From contig NZ_FWXV01000002.1 of assembly GCF_900176515.1 (NCBI RefSeq), positions 682,001-746,000 on the forward strand: DNA of 64,000 nt. Direction: 5' to 3'. The stretch is from Kibdelosporangium aridum (GTDB taxonomy: Bacteria; Actinomycetota; Actinomycetes; Mycobacteriales; Pseudonocardiaceae). The first letter of the stretch is position 1, and every line of letters begins with the position of its first letter. Positions 15,851-26,237 of the stretch are shown here, piece after piece. The notes beneath the pieces were generated by a model. That model ran no database searches, had not been told where the DNA came from, and saw only the letters and a list, made by a program, of their open reading frames with translations. Both the position numbers and the translations under genes were made by a program.

Positions 15851-16399
15851 TCAGCCCGCCGCGGAGGGAAGGTCGGCGGGGTCGGCGGCAGGCCACCGCA
15901 GCGGGTCCGCACCGAGCGCTTTGAGCTGAGGCAACTGCAGTTCAGCCCAGGGAGAGAGCTCCCGGCTGGGCGGCCAGGAAACCCATTCGAAGTCCTCGAC
16001 CTCGCTGGGATCCGGCGTCGGATCGCCGGTCACGGTGACCCGGTAGACGGGACACATCTCGTTCTCGACGACGCCGTCCGGCATGGCGACCCGGTAGCGG
16101 AACTTGGGCAGCACGAGCTCGATCGTGTCGACATCGAGACCGAGCTCGGTCTTCAGGCGGCGGATAACAGCGTCACGTATCGCCTCACCGGGCGCGGGGT
16201 GCCCACAGCAGGAATTGGTCCAGACCCCCGGCCAAGTGCGCTTACTGAGCGCCCTGCGGGTGAGCAGGAACCTGTTGTGCTCGTCGAAGACGTACGACGA
16301 GAACGCGAGGTGTAGCGGAGTCTGCTCGTGATGGACCGTTGCCTTGTCCGCGGTGCCTATGGCCTGCCCGGCCTCGTCCAGTAAGACGACCTGCTCCAT
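15851..16399 (-). CDS. idi: Isopentenyl-diphosphate delta-isomerase, type I
   Basis: It converts isopentenyl diphosphate to dimethylallyl diphosphate in isoprenoid synthesis. The 182-residue Nudix-fold protein shows the active-site Cys in NSCCGHP (C64/C65), the RRL..ELG Nudix helix (about 80-87) and the catalytic Glu region VENEM (about 111-115). A type I Idi in an actinobacterium using the MEP pathway balances the two C5 units. Its place between rplO and secY is unusual; it follows the membrane-protein pair by 20 bp and is likely cotranscribed with it. Confidence 0.93.
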   Translation of the reverse strand: MEQVVLLDEAGQAIGTADKATVHHEQTPLHLAFSSYVFDEHNRFLLTRRALSKRTWPGVWTNSCCGHPAPGEAIRDAVIRRLKTELGLDVDTIELVLPKFRYRVAMPDGVVENEMCPVYRVTVTGDPTPDPSEVEDFEWVSWPPSRELSPWAELQLPQLKALGADPLRWPAADPADLPSAAG

Positions 16400-16419
16400 G
16401 TGGTTAGACAGTAATGCGT

Positions 16420-17034
16420 TCAGCTACCGGAAGACGGCGGCTGCTCGGATTGCACGGGCATCGGGATGCCGTACGGCGGCGTTTCCGGCTCCCTGTCCCG
16501 GAAAGGCAGGACGGCGATGACGCTGGCAGCCAGTGCGACGAGAGTCCCGGCGGCCATCATCCAGAAGCCGATGCCGACCGACGTGTCGACGCTGGCATTG
16601 GCCAGTCCGGTCGAACGGAACGTGTCCACCCAGTTGGTGAGCTGAGGAAGCACAGTCACCGCGACACCAAGGGTGAACGCGGTAACGATGCCCATACCGG
16701 TGGCAGCAATGCGCCGATTGCTTGGTGTGGCGGCATTACGTGCGCCGACGAACGTGAGGATCGTTCCTACGAACAACAGCACTGCGGCGAAGATCAAGCC
16801 GTACGCGTTCACCGCGACAGCACCGACGCGTTGTGGCGCATCTGTGTCGAAGCCCCAACCGTCGATGGTCATCGTGAAATCCGCCGCCCTGGCTGTCACG
16901 TGCCCGATGAACAGCGGGAAGAACGGCGAAACCAACAACAGGATCGCCGCGGCCAGCGCGAGGATGGCGCCGACCAGGCGCTGCAAGTGCCACACGCGAC
17001 AGAGCGTGACAGGTCGATGACACGACCCGATCAC
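16420..17034 (-). CDS. Small integral membrane protein, unknown (B)
   Basis: The 204-residue product is read from a GTG at 17034 that overlaps the upstream stop as GTGA; a GTG at 16995 (VWHLQRLVG) is an alternative. It has about four membrane helices, an extracellular loop ([20 protein letters not shown]) after helix 1, and a Pro-rich cytosolic tail. The layout, with FFPLF at the end of helix 1, parallels the upstream gene (FLPLY), so the two look like distant paralogs. No function is assigned. Confidence 0.75.
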   Translation of the reverse strand: MIGSCHRPVTLCRVWHLQRLVGAILALAAAILLLVSPFFPLFIGHVTARAADFTMTIDGWGFDTDAPQRVGAVAVNAYGLIFAAVLLFVGTILTFVGARNAATPSNRRIAATGMGIVTAFTLGVAVTVLPQLTNWVDTFRSTGLANASVDTSVGIGFWMMAAGTLVALAASVIAVLPFRDREPETPPYGIPMPVQSEQPPSSGS

Positions 17035-17468
17035 GGCCCGGCAATCGGCTCCCGTTTGGCAGACCGGCCGAAGACGGCGAGCGCGGCGAGCAGTGTGAAG
17101 AGCGCTCCGCCGATCAGGCACCAGAAGCCGGGCCCCAGGTCGACCTCGGCCCGAAGTGGCGGGTACAGCGTCAACAACATCCACATGACACCGAGATTGA
17201 ACGCGCCGGACGCGACCAAAAAGAGGCGCCCGCCCTTCCACCGGAACGCGAGAACACCTGCGGCCAAAGCCAAAGCGGCACCGAACACCTGCGGATAGAC
17301 CGTGCTCTGCCACCCGATCACCGTGACGGTGAACGAGACGTCCACACCGAACTCCGAAGTGTCAGCGCTGACGTACAGCGGGAGAAACGCCGCGAGGGCA
17401 AGGGAACCGGCCGCGAGCAACGACAACACCGCACTCGCGATCCAGCGGCGGCGGTTCGAGAGATCCAT
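17031..17468 (-). CDS. Small integral membrane protein, unknown (A)
   Basis: The 145-residue, four-helix protein starts MDLSNRRRWIASAVLSLLAA. The first outside loop is predicted strand-like (EFGVDVSFTVTVIGWQSTVY). It is coupled to the following paralog-like gene by a GTGA overlap. Both lie just after the rplO terminator, so they probably have their own promoter. I recognise no named family. Confidence 0.75.
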   Translation of the reverse strand: MDLSNRRRWIASAVLSLLAAGSLALAAFLPLYVSADTSEFGVDVSFTVTVIGWQSTVYPQVFGAALALAAGVLAFRWKGGRLFLVASGAFNLGVMWMLLTLYPPLRAEVDLGPGFWCLIGGALFTLLAALAVFGRSAKREPIAGP

Positions 17469-17522
17469 GACGCGACCTTGGCGGCAGCCTCCGCCCGGGA
17501 CAACCCCGTTCAGTACAAACGA

Positions 17523-17557
17523 AAAGGCCCGCCAGGTACGGGACCTGGCGGGCCTTT
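17523..17557 (-). terminator. Intrinsic terminator after rplO
   Basis: A perfect 15-bp stem, AAAGGCCCGCCAGGT (17523-17537) with ACCTGGCGGGCCTTT (17543-17557), has a 5-nt loop and, in the minus direction, runs into a short T-tract. It lies 13 bases after the rplO stop and closes the S10/spc transcript before the membrane-protein pair. Confidence 0.88.
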
Positions 17558-17570
17558 CAGCGCTGGGGCG

Positions 17571-18014
17571 TCACAGCTTGTTGATCGTGCCGCCCGCGCC
17601 GGTGATCTTCTCGATCGCGCTGCCGGAGAAGGCGTGGACGGTGACGTCCAGCTTCACACCGGCGATGTCGCCGTCACCGAGGACCTTGACGAGCTGGCCC
17701 TTGCGGACCGCGCCCTTCGCGACCAGGTCGAGCACGCCGACCTTGCCGCCCTCGGGGAACAGCGTGGCCAGGTCGCCGACGTTGACGATCTGGTACTCCA
17801 CGCGGAAGCGGTTCTTGAAGCCCTTGAGCTTCGGCAGCCGCATGTGGATGGGCATCTGCCCACCCTCGAACCGGGCTGGCACGTTCTTGCGGGCCTTGGT
17901 GCCCTTCGTGCCGCGGCCGGCGGTCTTGCCCTTCGAGCCCTCACCACGACCGACGCGAACCTTGTCGGACTTGGCACCCGGGGCCGGGCGCAGGTGATGC
18001 AGCTTGATGGCCAT
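17571..18014 (-). CDS. rplO: 50S ribosomal protein L15 (uL15)
   Basis: L15 is a late-assembly 50S protein. The 147-residue product starts [20 protein letters not shown], has the glycine-rich, basic N-terminal extension that runs into 23S rRNA ([20 protein letters not shown]), and a globular C-terminal half. The ATG shares one base with the rpmD stop. It is the last gene before a strong terminator. Confidence 0.98.
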   Translation of the reverse strand: MAIKLHHLRPAPGAKSDKVRVGRGEGSKGKTAGRGTKGTKARKNVPARFEGGQMPIHMRLPKLKGFKNRFRVEYQIVNVGDLATLFPEGGKVGVLDLVAKGAVRKGQLVKVLGDGDIAGVKLDVTVHAFSGSAIEKITGAGGTINKL

Positions 18015-18199
18015 CAGTCGTTGACCTCCTCGACGACCACGAGGTGACGGACCGTGTGAATCAGGCCGCGGACCTCGGGGGTGTCGTCACGCACCACGCT
18101 CTGGCGGATCTTGCGCAGCCCGAGGGTGCGCAGCGACTCGCGGTGGTTGTGCTTGGTGCCGATCTTGCTCTTGACCTGGGTGATCTGCAGCTTCGCCAT
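18014..18199 (-). CDS. rpmD: 50S ribosomal protein L30 (uL30)
   Basis: The 61-residue product starts [20 protein letters not shown] and carries the L30 core [20 protein letters not shown]. The start at 18199 is chosen by family; an in-frame extension to 18226 has no support. It follows rpsE by one base and overlaps rplO by one base. Confidence 0.97.
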   Translation of the reverse strand: MAKLQITQVKSKIGTKHNHRESLRTLGLRKIRQSVVRDDTPEVRGLIHTVRHLVVVEEVND

Positions 18200-18200
18200 G

Positions 18201-18842
18201 TCACGCTCCAGCCTGTGCACGCGCACGCAGCATGGCGGCGGGGGCGACGTCCTCGAGCGGCAGACCGCGGCGGGCGGCCACCTCCTCCGGACGCTGCAGG
18301 CCCTTCAGCGCGGCGACGGTCGCGTGCACGATGTTGATGGCGTTGTCGCTACCCAGCGACTTCGACAGCACATCGTGGACGCCCGCGCACTCCAGCACGG
18401 CGCGCACCGGGCCACCGGCGATGACACCGGTACCGGCGCTTGCCGGACGCAGGAGCACGACGCCAGCGGCGTCCTCGCCCTGAATCGGGTGCGGGATGGT
18501 GCCGGCGATCCGGGGCACGCGGAAGAAGTTCTTCTTGGCTTCCTCCACGCCCTTCGCGATCGCGGCGGGCACCTCCTTCGCCTTGCCGTAGCCGACGCCG
18601 ACCTGACCGTCGCCGTCACCCACAACAACCAGGGCGGTGAAGCTGAAGCGACGACCACCCTTCACGACCTTGGCGACGCGGTTGATGGCAACCACGCGCT
18701 CGAGGTGCGGGGTCTTCTCCTGGGCCGCTCCGCCACGGCCACCGTCGCGGCGGTCCCTGCGGTCCCGGCGGTCACCGCGGTCGTTGCCGCCCTGACCGCC
18801 CTGACCGCCAAAGCCGCCACCCTGCCGTGTACGTCCCGGCAT
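18201..18842 (-). CDS. rpsE: 30S ribosomal protein S5 (uS5)
   Basis: S5 shapes the decoding-site shoulder and mRNA entry. The 213-residue product starts [14 protein letters not shown], with a Gly-rich then Arg/Asp-repeat N-terminus ([16 protein letters not shown]), then the S5 domains ([40 protein letters not shown]). The spectinomycin-pocket loop sequence looks normal. The start at 18842 is set by the family; the upstream open frame belongs to rplR shadow sequence. Confidence 0.97.
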   Translation of the reverse strand: MPGRTRQGGGFGGQGGQGGNDRGDRRDRRDRRDGGRGGAAQEKTPHLERVVAINRVAKVVKGGRRFSFTALVVVGDGDGQVGVGYGKAKEVPAAIAKGVEEAKKNFFRVPRIAGTIPHPIQGEDAAGVVLLRPASAGTGVIAGGPVRAVLECAGVHDVLSKSLGSDNAINIVHATVAALKGLQRPEEVAARRGLPLEDVAPAAMLRARAQAGA

Positions 18843-18882
18843 CAGGCGTTCCTTCCGTTCTCGATTGCTTCGCGGGTGTTCA

Positions 18883-19284
18883 TCAGAACTCCAGCCCCGC
18901 CTCACGGGCCGCGTCGGCGAGCGCCGCGATCCGGCCGTGGTAGTCGTAGCCACCCCGGTCGAACACGACCTTGTCGACGCCCTTGTCCTTGGCGCGGGCC
19001 GCGATCAGCTGGCCGACCTTGGTGGCCTTGGCCTTCTTGTCGCCGTCCAGCGCACGCACGTCGGCCTCGAAGGAGGTCGCCGCGGCGATGGTGACACCGG
19101 CCAGGTCGTCGATCAGCTGCACGGCGATGTGCCGCGAGGACCTGTTGACGACCAGGCGCGGACGGGCCGGCGTTCCGCTGATCTTCTTGCGGAGCCGGAA
19201 GTGACGGCGCGTACGGGCAACCCGGCGGCGGGTGGAGATGTCCTTGCCCACCGGCTTGCGCTTGGTAACTGTCGCTTCGCTCAT
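18883..19284 (-). CDS. rplR: 50S ribosomal protein L18 (uL18)
   Basis: L18 binds 5S rRNA in the central protuberance. The 133-residue product starts [20 protein letters not shown] and contains [20 protein letters not shown] and the conserved C-terminus [20 protein letters not shown]. The start at 19284 lies one base from the rplF stop; longer open reading upstream overlaps rplF and is rejected. Confidence 0.97.
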   Translation of the reverse strand: MSEATVTKRKPVGKDISTRRRVARTRRHFRLRKKISGTPARPRLVVNRSSRHIAVQLIDDLAGVTIAAATSFEADVRALDGDKKAKATKVGQLIAARAKDKGVDKVVFDRGGYDYHGRIAALADAAREAGLEF

Positions 19285-19285
19285 G

Positions 19286-19825
19286 TCACTTACCCGTCTT
19301 TCCGACCTTGCGGCGGATCTTCTCGCCCGCGTAGCGGACGCCCTTGCCCTTGTAGGGGTCGGGCTTGCGCAGCTTGCGGATGTTGGCCGAGACCTCACCG
19401 ACGAGCTGCTTGTCGATTCCGCTGACCGAGAACCGCGTGGGCGTCTCGACCGCGAAGGTGATCCCCTCGGGGGCAGGCACCTTGATCGAGTGGCTGTAGC
19501 CGAGCGAGAACTCGAGCTCAGTGCCCTTGAGTGCGACACGGTAACCGACGCCGTGGATCTCAAGCTTCTTCTCGTACCCGGCGGTGACGCCGACGACGAG
19601 GTTGTTGACGAGCGTGCGGGTCAGGCCGTGCAGGGCCCGGTTCTGGCGCTCGTCGTTGGGCCGCTTCACCTGCAGCGTGCCGTCCTCGGCGCGCTCGACG
19701 GTGATCGGCTCGGCAATGGTGTGCGTCAGGGTGCCCTTCGGCCCCTTGACGTTGACCGTCTGACCGTCGATCTGGACATCGACCCCGGAGGGGACGGTGA
19801 TCGGCAGCTTTCCGATGCGGGACAT
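19286..19825 (-). CDS. rplF: 50S ribosomal protein L6 (uL6)
   Basis: L6 sits near the factor-binding region of the 50S subunit. The 179-residue product starts [20 protein letters not shown], contains the two tandem L6 folds and ends with the signature [20 protein letters not shown]. It follows rpsH by 18 bp. Confidence 0.98.
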   Translation of the reverse strand: MSRIGKLPITVPSGVDVQIDGQTVNVKGPKGTLTHTIAEPITVERAEDGTLQVKRPNDERQNRALHGLTRTLVNNLVVGVTAGYEKKLEIHGVGYRVALKGTELEFSLGYSHSIKVPAPEGITFAVETPTRFSVSGIDKQLVGEVSANIRKLRKPDPYKGKGVRYAGEKIRRKVGKTGK

Positions 19826-19843
19826 GCCTTTCCTCCCCTTCTC

Positions 19844-20242
19844 CTACCAGACGTAGGCGAGGACTTCCCCGCCCACACCCTGCTTGTTGGCCTGCCGGTC
19901 GGTCACCAGGCCGGTCGACGTGGAGATGATCGCCACGCCGAGGCCGCCGAGGACCTTCGGAAGGTTGGTCGACTTCGCGTACACCCGCAGGCCCGGCTTG
20001 GAGATCCGGCGAAGACCGGCGATGCTGCGCTCACGGTTGGGGCCGTACTTCAGCTCGACCACAAGGAGCTTGCTCTTCTCACCCTGCTCGGAGCGGTACC
20101 CCGCGATGTAACCCTCGCGCTTGAGGATCTCCGCGATGTTCTGCTTGAGCTTCGAGTGGGGCAGCACGACCTCGTCGTGGTACGCCGAGTTGGCGTTGCG
20201 CAGACGGGTCAGGAAGTCTGCGATCGGGTCGGTCATCGTCAT
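19844..20242 (-). CDS. rpsH: 30S ribosomal protein S8 (uS8)
   Basis: S8 is a primary binder of the 16S central domain and in many bacteria a regulator of the spc operon. The 132-residue product starts [20 protein letters not shown] and ends with the S8 signature [21 protein letters not shown] second Met two codons in is an equal alternative. An 84-bp spacer separates it from rpsN. Confidence 0.98.
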   Translation of the reverse strand: MTMTDPIADFLTRLRNANSAYHDEVVLPHSKLKQNIAEILKREGYIAGYRSEQGEKSKLLVVELKYGPNRERSIAGLRRISKPGLRVYAKSTNLPKVLGGLGVAIISTSTGLVTDRQANKQGVGGEVLAYVW

Positions 20243-20326
20243 GGTGACCTGTCAACCTTTCTCGCCGGGGTTCCCCTCGATGCCGAGAGGCCTACGGCGA
20301 AATGGGAGGTAGAGGCGGGTTCGCCT

Positions 20327-20512
20327 TTACCAGCTGGACTTGCTCACGCCGGGCAGCTCACCGCGGTGCGCCATCTCCCGCAGGCAGATCCGGCACAGGC
20401 CGAACTTGCGGAACACGGAGTGCGGACGACCGCAGCGCTGGCAGCGGGTGTAACCGCGAACCTTGAACTTCGGCTTCTGCGCGGCCTTGTGGATCAACGC
20501 CTTCTTGGCCAT
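20327..20512 (-). CDS. rpsN: 30S ribosomal protein S14, zinc type (uS14)
   Basis: The 61-residue type Z form is [20 protein letters not shown] followed by a zinc ribbon with C24, C27, C40 and C43. It is the standard actinobacterial copy in the spc operon; the zinc-free paralog, if present, is elsewhere. It lies three bases after rplE. Confidence 0.97.
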   Translation of the reverse strand: MAKKALIHKAAQKPKFKVRGYTRCQRCGRPHSVFRKFGLCRICLREMAHRGELPGVSKSSW

Positions 20513-20515
20513 GGA

Positions 20516-21079
20516 TCAGTTCTCCCGGAACGGGAAGCCCAGACGCTTGAGCAGCGCCCGGCCTTCGTCGTCGTTGGTCGCGGTGGTCACGATGGTGATG
20601 TCCATGCCGCGCTGGCGGTCGATCGAGTCGGGGTCGATCTCGTGGAACATCGACTGCTCGTTCAGACCGAACGTGTAGTTGCCGTTGCCGTCGAACTGCT
20701 TGGGCGACAGGCCACGGAAGTCGCGGATACGCGGGAGGGCGATCGTCAGCAGACGGTCGAGGAACTCCCACATCCGGTCACCGCGCAGCGTGCAGCGCGC
20801 GCCGATCGGCATGCCCTCACGCAGCTTGAACTGCGCGATGGACTTGCGGGCCTTGCGAACCTCCGGACGCTGGCCGGTGATGGTGGCCAGGTCGCGGACC
20901 GCGCCCTCGATCAGCTTGCCGTCACGGGCGGCGTCACCGACACCCATGTTCACGACGATCTTCACGACGCCGGGGATCTGCATGACGTTCTCGTAGGAGA
21001 AGTCCTTGTGCAGTGCCGGAGCGATCTCGCTGCGGTAGCGGGCCTTGAGCCGCGGGATGGTCTTCTCAGCCGTAGTCAT
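20516..21079 (-). CDS. rplE: 50S ribosomal protein L5 (uL5)
   Basis: L5 binds 5S rRNA and contacts P-site tRNA. The 187-residue product contains [20 protein letters not shown] and [20 protein letters not shown]. It begins two bases after rplX and is followed closely by rpsN. Confidence 0.98.
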   Translation of the reverse strand: MTTAEKTIPRLKARYRSEIAPALHKDFSYENVMQIPGVVKIVVNMGVGDAARDGKLIEGAVRDLATITGQRPEVRKARKSIAQFKLREGMPIGARCTLRGDRMWEFLDRLLTIALPRIRDFRGLSPKQFDGNGNYTFGLNEQSMFHEIDPDSIDRQRGMDITIVTTATNDDEGRALLKRLGFPFREN

Positions 21080-21081
21080 GA

Positions 21082-21399
21082 TCAGATCTCCTTCCCGTTG
21101 CCCTTGCCGCGGGCCACGCGAACCTTGCGGCCCTCGTCGTTGGTCTCGTACCCGACGCGGACGGCCTTGCCGTCGGCGACGACCATGACGTTGGAGACGT
21201 GGATCGGGGCCTCCTGGGTCACGATCCCGCCGGACTGCGCGCCACGCTGGGTCTGAGTGATCTTGGTGTGCTTCTTGATCCGGTTGACGCCCTCGACCAG
21301 GACCTTGTTGTCCTTCGGGTAGGCCTGGATGACCTTGCCCTTGGCACCCTTGTCCTTGCCGGCGATGACGACGACCGTGTCGCCTTTCTTCACCTTCAT
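21082..21399 (-). CDS. rplX: 50S ribosomal protein L24 (uL24)
   Basis: L24 is an assembly initiator at the 23S 5' domain. The 105-residue KOW protein starts [20 protein letters not shown] and contains [12 protein letters not shown]. It starts two bases after the rplN stop. Confidence 0.98.
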   Translation of the reverse strand: MKVKKGDTVVVIAGKDKGAKGKVIQAYPKDNKVLVEGVNRIKKHTKITQTQRGAQSGGIVTQEAPIHVSNVMVVADGKAVRVGYETNDEGRKVRVARGKGNGKEI

Positions 21400-21401
21400 G
21401 G

Positions 21402-21770
21402 TCAGAGCACCTCCGGCGCCAACGAAATGATCTTCATGAACTTCTTGTCCCGCAGCTCACGGCCGACCGGGCCGAAGATGCGGGTACCACGCGGCTCGGT
21501 GTCGTTCTTGATGAGCACCGCGGCGTTCTCGTCGAACCGGATGTAAGAACCGTCCGGACGGCGACGCTCCTTGGCGGTACGAACGATGACGGCCTTGACG
21601 ACGTCACCCTTTTTCACGCCGGCACCCGGGATGGCGTCCTTCACGGTGGCGACGATGATGTCGCCGATGCCCGCGTAGCGCCGACCCGAACCGCCGAGAA
21701 CACGGATGCAAAGGATCTCCTTGGCACCGGTGTTGTCGGCGACGCGCAGCCGCGACTCCTGCTGAATCAC
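21402..21770 (-). CDS. rplN: 50S ribosomal protein L14 (uL14)
   Basis: L14 forms intersubunit bridges and is the RsfS target site. The 122-residue product is read from GTG at 21768-21770 ([20 protein letters not shown]) with GGGAGAG upstream. It contains [20 protein letters not shown]. The open reading to 21929 has no family support. The spacer to rpsQ is 67 bp. Confidence 0.97.
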   Translation of the reverse strand: MIQQESRLRVADNTGAKEILCIRVLGGSGRRYAGIGDIIVATVKDAIPGAGVKKGDVVKAVIVRTAKERRRPDGSYIRFDENAAVLIKNDTEPRGTRIFGPVGRELRDKKFMKIISLAPEVL

Positions 21771-21837
21771 TGTCTCTCCCTGACCCGTTGTGGCGTAGCA
21801 GATTTCCGACCTGATACGCGCGGTCAATAGCTGTGTC

Positions 21838-22125
21838 TTACTTGGCCTTTTCGAGGATCTCGACCAGGCGCCAGCGCTTGGTCGCCGAGAGCGGACGGGT
21901 CTCCATGAGCAGGACCCGGTCGCCGACACCGGCGGTGTTCTCCTCGTCGTGCGCCTTCACCTTGCTGGTGGTGCGCAGGACCTTGGAGTACCGCGGGTGC
22001 TTCTTGCGGTCCTCGAGCTGGACCACGATCGTCTTGTTCATCTTGTCGGACACGACGTAGCCCTCGCGCACCTTGCGGCGGCCGCGAGCCTCCTCAGTCG
22101 TCTCCGTAGTAGTTGGCTCGGTCAT
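21838..22125 (-). CDS. rpsQ: 30S ribosomal protein S17 (uS17)
   Basis: S17 binds the 16S 5' domain. The 95-residue product has a Thr/Glu-rich N-terminal extension and then the OB-fold core ([40 protein letters not shown]). The ATG overlaps the rpmC stop as ATGA, so the two are coupled. Confidence 0.97.
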   Translation of the reverse strand: MTEPTTTETTEEARGRRKVREGYVVSDKMNKTIVVQLEDRKKHPRYSKVLRTTSKVKAHDEENTAGVGDRVLLMETRPLSATKRWRLVEILEKAK

Positions 22126-22370
22126 GCGGCACCTTCGTTCGCATCGGTCTCGTCAGGGGAAGCCGACAAGCCCAGTTCGCGCTCCCGCATCACTGTGTAG
22201 ATCTTGGCGATGTCCCGCCGCACCGTGCGCAGCCGGCGGTTGTTGTCCAGCTGGCCGGTGGCCATCTGGAACCGGAGGTTGAACAGCTCCTCCTTGGCCT
22301 CGCGCAGGCGGAGCACCAGCTCCTCCTCGGTCAGCTCACGCACCTCGGACGCAGTCACTCCAGCGGCCAT
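22122..22370 (-). CDS. rpmC: 50S ribosomal protein L29 (uL29)
   Basis: L29 lies at the tunnel exit near the SRP and trigger factor docking site. The 82-residue product contains [20 protein letters not shown] and a short acidic tail. Its ATG shares a base with the rplP stop (TGATG). Confidence 0.97.
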   Translation of the reverse strand: MAAGVTASEVRELTEEELVLRLREAKEELFNLRFQMATGQLDNNRRLRTVRRDIAKIYTVMRERELGLSASPDETDANEGAA

Positions 22371-22789
22371 CAGAAGTCACCACCTTCACGCGTCACGATG
22401 CGGCACTTCATCGGCAGCTTGTGGATCGCACGGCGCAGTGCCTCACGCGCCACGGCCTCGTTCGGGAAGCTCATCTCGAACAGCACGCGACCCGGCTTGA
22501 CGTTGACCACCCAGTACTCGGGCGAACCCTTACCGGAACCCATCCGGGTCTCGGCGGGCTTCTTGGTCAGCGGACGGTCCGGGAAGATCGGGATCCACAC
22601 CTTGCCACCACGGCGGATGTGCCGGTTGATGGCGATACGCGCGGACTCGATCTGCCGGTTCGTCACATACGAAGGCTCGAGCGCCTGGATGCCGTACTCC
22701 CCGAAGTTGACCTTGGTGCCACCCTTGGCGGCGCCACTGCGCTTCGGCGAGTGCTGCTTGCGGTGCTTGACCTTGCGTGGGATGAGCAC
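22370..22789 (-). CDS. rplP: 50S ribosomal protein L16 (uL16)
   Basis: L16 shapes the A site of the peptidyl transferase centre. The 139-residue product starts [20 protein letters not shown] and contains [20 protein letters not shown] and [13 protein letters not shown]. It begins three bases after rpsC and overlaps rpmC by one base. Confidence 0.98.
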   Translation of the reverse strand: MLIPRKVKHRKQHSPKRSGAAKGGTKVNFGEYGIQALEPSYVTNRQIESARIAINRHIRRGGKVWIPIFPDRPLTKKPAETRMGSGKGSPEYWVVNVKPGRVLFEMSFPNEAVAREALRRAIHKLPMKCRIVTREGGDF

Positions 22790-22792
22790 TGC

Positions 22793-23620
22793 TCAGCCCT
22801 CCCCATTTGCCTTGGCCTCCGGAGCCGCGGGGGCTTCGGACGGCGCCTGCGCGGCCTCAGCTGCGGCACGCCCGGCCTCGGTGCTCGTCGCGGTGGTGCC
22901 TGCGGCACCGGAACGACGAGGCCGGTTCGGACGCTCGCGGCGCGGGGCGCGCTCCTGCGTGGCGTTCTGAGTGGCGTCGTGCTGACGGCGACCGCCGACG
23001 ACCTCACCCTTGTAGATCCAGACCTTCACGCCGATACGGCCGAAGGTGGTACGGGCCTCGAAGAAGCCGTAGTCGATGTCCGCGCGCAGCGTGTGCAGCG
23101 GGACGCGACCCTCGCGGTAGTGCTCCGAGCGGGACATCTCGGCACCGCCGAGACGGCCACCGCACTGCACCCGGATGCCCTTGACCTGCGGCGAGCGCAT
23201 GGCCGACTGGATGGCCTTACGCATCGCGCGCCGGAAGGCGACACGGTTGGACAGCTGCTCGGCGACTGCCTGCGCGACCAGCTGAGCGTCCGACTCGGGG
23301 TTCTTCACCTCGAGGATGTTCAGCTGGACCTGTTTCTTCGTCAGCTTCTCGAGCTCACCGCGGATGCGGTCGGCCTCGGCACCACGACGGCCGATGACGA
23401 TGCCCGGACGCGCGGTGTGGATGTCCACCCGGACACGGTCACGGGTCCGCTCGATCTCCACCTTGGAGATGCCGGCGCGCTCCATGCCCTTGGACAGCAG
23501 CTTCCGGATCTTGACGTCTTCCGCCACGTACTCCGCGTACTGCTTGTCCGCGTACCAGCGGGACTTCCAGTCAGTGGTGATACCCAGGCGGAAGCCGTGC
23601 GGGTTGATCTTCTGACCCAC
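22793..23620 (-). CDS. rpsC: 30S ribosomal protein S3 (uS3)
   Basis: S3 lines the mRNA entry channel. The 275-residue product starts at GTG ([20 protein letters not shown]) and contains the KH domain (about 40-108, with [20 protein letters not shown]) and the S3 C-terminal domain. A long Arg- then Ala/Glu-rich tail (about 215-275) is an actinobacterial feature. The GTG shares one base with the rplV stop (TAGTG). Confidence 0.98.
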   Translation of the reverse strand: MGQKINPHGFRLGITTDWKSRWYADKQYAEYVAEDVKIRKLLSKGMERAGISKVEIERTRDRVRVDIHTARPGIVIGRRGAEADRIRGELEKLTKKQVQLNILEVKNPESDAQLVAQAVAEQLSNRVAFRRAMRKAIQSAMRSPQVKGIRVQCGGRLGGAEMSRSEHYREGRVPLHTLRADIDYGFFEARTTFGRIGVKVWIYKGEVVGGRRQHDATQNATQERAPRRERPNRPRRSGAAGTTATSTEAGRAAAEAAQAPSEAPAAPEAKANGEG

Positions 23621-24060
23621 TAGCTGGCACTTCCCTTCTCACTGGTCTTCTTCGCGGCCTTGCGGCCCGGCTTACGAGCGGCCTCGGGCTTCGGACGCGA
23701 TACGACCTCGACCGTGATGTGGCTGGTGCGCTTGCGGATGCGGTACGCACGGCCCTGCGCACGCGGACGGAACCGCTTGAGCGTCGGGCCCTCGTCCACA
23801 TACGCCTTGCTCACCCAGAGCGTCTCCGGGTCGAGGCTCAGGTTGTTCTCGGCGTTAGCCATGGCACTGGCGAGCACCTTCGCGACCGGACCGCTGGCGG
23901 CCTGCGGCGCGAACTGGAGCACGGCCAGGGCCTCGCTGGCGTTACGTCCCTTGATGAGCTCGACAACGCGGCGTGCCTTCATCGGCGTGGTGCGCACGTA
24001 GCGAGCCCGAGCCACGGCGGTAGGAAGTTCCTCCACCGCGGCTTCGTCACGGGCGTTCAT
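23620..24060 (-). CDS. rplV: 50S ribosomal protein L22 (uL22)
   Basis: L22 has a loop that lines the exit tunnel, where some macrolide-resistance changes map. The 146-residue product contains [20 protein letters not shown] and the loop region [20 protein letters not shown], which looks normal. A basic C-terminal tail rich in Lys and Ala follows. The short spacer before it is not notable. Confidence 0.98.
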   Translation of the reverse strand: MNARDEAAVEELPTAVARARYVRTTPMKARRVVELIKGRNASEALAVLQFAPQAASGPVAKVLASAMANAENNLSLDPETLWVSKAYVDEGPTLKRFRPRAQGRAYRIRKRTSHITVEVVSRPKPEAARKPGRKAAKKTSEKGSAS

Positions 24061-24101
24061 CGCTGCTTACCCCTTGCTGGTTCGTGTTCTAGGCGCGCCG
24101 C

Positions 24102-24383
24102 TCAGCGGCGGCGGGACTTCCGGTCGTCCTTGATGTGGCCCTTGAAGGTGCGGGTCGGGGCGAATTCGCCCAGCTTGTGCCCGACCATGGCCTCCGAGAC
24201 GAACACCGGGACGTGCTTGCGGCCGTCGTGCACCGCAATCGTGTGCCCCAGCATGTCCGGAATGATCGTGGACCGGCGGGACCAAGTCTTGATCACCGTC
24301 TTCTTGCCGGACTCGTTCAGCGCATCCACCTTCTTGAGCAGGTGGTCGTCAACGAACGGGCCCTTCTTCAGGCTACGCGGCAT
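24102..24383 (-). CDS. rpsS: 30S ribosomal protein S19 (uS19)
   Basis: S19 forms part of the 30S head with S13. The 93-residue product starts [20 protein letters not shown] and contains [20 protein letters not shown] and the C-terminal signature [12 protein letters not shown]. It lies 18 bp after rplB. Confidence 0.98.
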   Translation of the reverse strand: MPRSLKKGPFVDDHLLKKVDALNESGKKTVIKTWSRRSTIIPDMLGHTIAVHDGRKHVPVFVSEAMVGHKLGEFAPTRTFKGHIKDDRKSRRR

Positions 24384-24401
24384 GGTTCACTCCCTTCCTG
24401 C

Positions 24402-25235
24402 TCAGCGCTTCTTACCGGTCTTGCGGCGACGGACGATCATCCGGTCGCTCGCTTTACGGCGGCGAGTACGGCCTTCGGGCTTACCGGCCGGGTTCACCGG
24501 GTGGCGACCACCGGAGGTCTTGCCCTCACCACCACCGTGCGGGTGGTCGACCGGGTTCATGGCCACACCACGGACGGTCGGGCGCTTGCCCTTCCACCGC
24601 ATCCGGCCGGCCTTGCCCCAGTTGATGTTGGACTGCTCGGCGTTGCCGACCGCACCGACAGTGGCGCGGCAGCGGACGTCGACGTTGCGGATTTCGCCCG
24701 AGGGCATCCGCAGCTGCGCCAGCGAGCCCTCGCGAGCGACCAGCTGAACGCTGGCGCCTGCGGACCGGGCGATCTTGGCGCCGCCGCCGGGACGCAGCTC
24801 AATGGCGTGCACCACGGTGCCGACTGGGATGTTGCGCAGCGGCAGGTTGTTACCCGGCTTGATGTCGGCCTTGGGGCCGTTCTCGATCGGGTCGCCCTGA
24901 CGCAGCTTGTCCGGCGCGATGATGTAGCGCTTCTCGCCGTCCGCGTAGTGCAGCAGCGCGATGCGCGCGGTCCGGTTGGGGTCGTACTCGATGTGCGCGA
25001 CCTTGGCCGGGATGCCGTCCTTGTCGTTGCGACGGAAGTCGATCAGCCGGTACGCACGCTTGTGACCGCCACCCTTGTGCCGGGTGGTGATCTTGCCGTG
25101 CGCGTTGCGGCCGCCCTTCTTGTTCAGCGGCCGGACCAGCGACTTCTCCGGGTGATCACGGGTGATCTCGGCGAAGTCCGAGACGCTGGAGCCGCGACGG
25201 CCCGGCGTCGTCGGCTTGTACTTGCGGATGCCCAT
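24402..25235 (-). CDS. rplB: 50S ribosomal protein L2 (uL2)
   Basis: L2 is essential for subunit joining and the peptidyl transferase centre. The 277-residue product starts [20 protein letters not shown] and ends with the conserved [18 protein letters not shown], including the functional His of the VDHPHGGG motif, followed by a basic tail. It follows rplW by 21 bp. Confidence 0.98.
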   Translation of the reverse strand: MGIRKYKPTTPGRRGSSVSDFAEITRDHPEKSLVRPLNKKGGRNAHGKITTRHKGGGHKRAYRLIDFRRNDKDGIPAKVAHIEYDPNRTARIALLHYADGEKRYIIAPDKLRQGDPIENGPKADIKPGNNLPLRNIPVGTVVHAIELRPGGGAKIARSAGASVQLVAREGSLAQLRMPSGEIRNVDVRCRATVGAVGNAEQSNINWGKAGRMRWKGKRPTVRGVAMNPVDHPHGGGEGKTSGGRHPVNPAGKPEGRTRRRKASDRMIVRRRKTGKKR

Positions 25236-25256
25236 CTCTGCGAGTTCCTCGTTCCC

Positions 25257-25556
25257 TTAGGCGGCCGGGCCGCCGAAGATCTCGATCGGCTTCGAGTCAG
25301 CGGACAACGTCACGATGGCGCGCTTGGTGTCCTTGCGCTTACCGAAGCCGGTCCGGGTGCGCTTGCGCTTGCCCTGCCGGTTCAGCGTGTTCACGCTGAT
25401 GACCTTCACGCCGAACACCTTCTCGACCGCGATCTTGATGGCGGTCTTGTTGGCGTCCGGGTGGACCAGGAACGTGTACTTGTTCTCCTCGAGAAGGCCG
25501 TAGGACTTCTCCGAGATGACCGGCGCGCGCAGGATGTCGCGGGGGTCGGGAATCAC
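25257..25556 (-). CDS. rplW: 50S ribosomal protein L23 (uL23)
   Basis: L23 is the docking site for trigger factor and SRP at the tunnel exit. The 99-residue product starts at GTG ([20 protein letters not shown]), and the GTG overlaps the rplD stop as GTGA. It contains [20 protein letters not shown]. Confidence 0.98.
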   Translation of the reverse strand: MIPDPRDILRAPVISEKSYGLLEENKYTFLVHPDANKTAIKIAVEKVFGVKVISVNTLNRQGKRKRTRTGFGKRKDTKRAIVTLSADSKPIEIFGGPAA

Positions 25557-26236
25557 TTCGACTCCTCCTCAACTTCACTGGAGCGAGCGGTCGCCTTGGC
25601 CGAGCGACCCGCGATCGGGCCGGCCACGAAGGCTTCGTACGCGTCCTTGGTGAACACCACGTCGTCGGCGAAGAGCACGTCGCGGGTGTTCAACTGGTCC
25701 GGCCACAACACGTGCACGTTCGGCAGGTTGCGCACCGACAGCAGGTTCAGCTCGTCATCCCGGGTGAGCACAACGAGAACGTTGCGCGCGCTGGTGATGT
25801 CGGCGAGCACCTTGCGGGCGTCCTTCGTGGATGGCTGCTCGCCGGTGGCCAAAGAGGACACGACGTGCAGCTGCCCGGCACGAACCCGGTCGGAGAGAGC
25901 GCCACGCAGCGCGGCAGCCTTCATCTTCTTGGGGGTCCGCTGGCTGTAGTCCCGCGGAGTCGGACCGTGCACAACGCCACCGCCGACGAACTGCGGAGCG
26001 CGGGTCGAACCCTGACGTGCCCGGCCGGTGCCCTTCTGGCGGTACGGCTTCTTGCCGCCACCGCGAACCTCGCCGCGAGTCTTGGTGTCGTGCGTGCCCT
26101 GCCGCGCTGCGGCTTCCTGGGCGACGACAACCTGGTGCATCAGCGGGATGTTCGCCTGCACGTCGAAGATGCCCGCGGGCAGCTCGACGGAGCCGTCGGT
26201 CTTGCCGTCCGGGGTGCGAACGTCAACGCTGGTCAT
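25553..26236 (-). CDS. rplD: 50S ribosomal protein L4 (uL4)
   Basis: L4 lines the exit tunnel; in some bacteria it represses its own operon, but no such leader is evident here. The 227-residue product starts [20 protein letters not shown] and carries the tunnel loop [20 protein letters not shown], which looks wild type for macrolide sites. The ATG at 26236 lies one base after the rplC stop; an upstream in-frame start at 26302 overlaps rplC and is rejected. Confidence 0.97.
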   Translation of the reverse strand: MTSVDVRTPDGKTDGSVELPAGIFDVQANIPLMHQVVVAQEAAARQGTHDTKTRGEVRGGGKKPYRQKGTGRARQGSTRAPQFVGGGVVHGPTPRDYSQRTPKKMKAAALRGALSDRVRAGQLHVVSSLATGEQPSTKDARKVLADITSARNVLVVLTRDDELNLLSVRNLPNVHVLWPDQLNTRDVLFADDVVFTKDAYEAFVAGPIAGRSAKATARSSEVEEESK

Positions 26237-26237
26237 T

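Noticed and set aside
16420..17313. Longer version of membrane protein B starting at 17313
   Set aside because: The first 90 codons overlap membrane protein A in another frame and lack hydrophobic or family features; the GTGA junction at 17031-17034 gives a better start.
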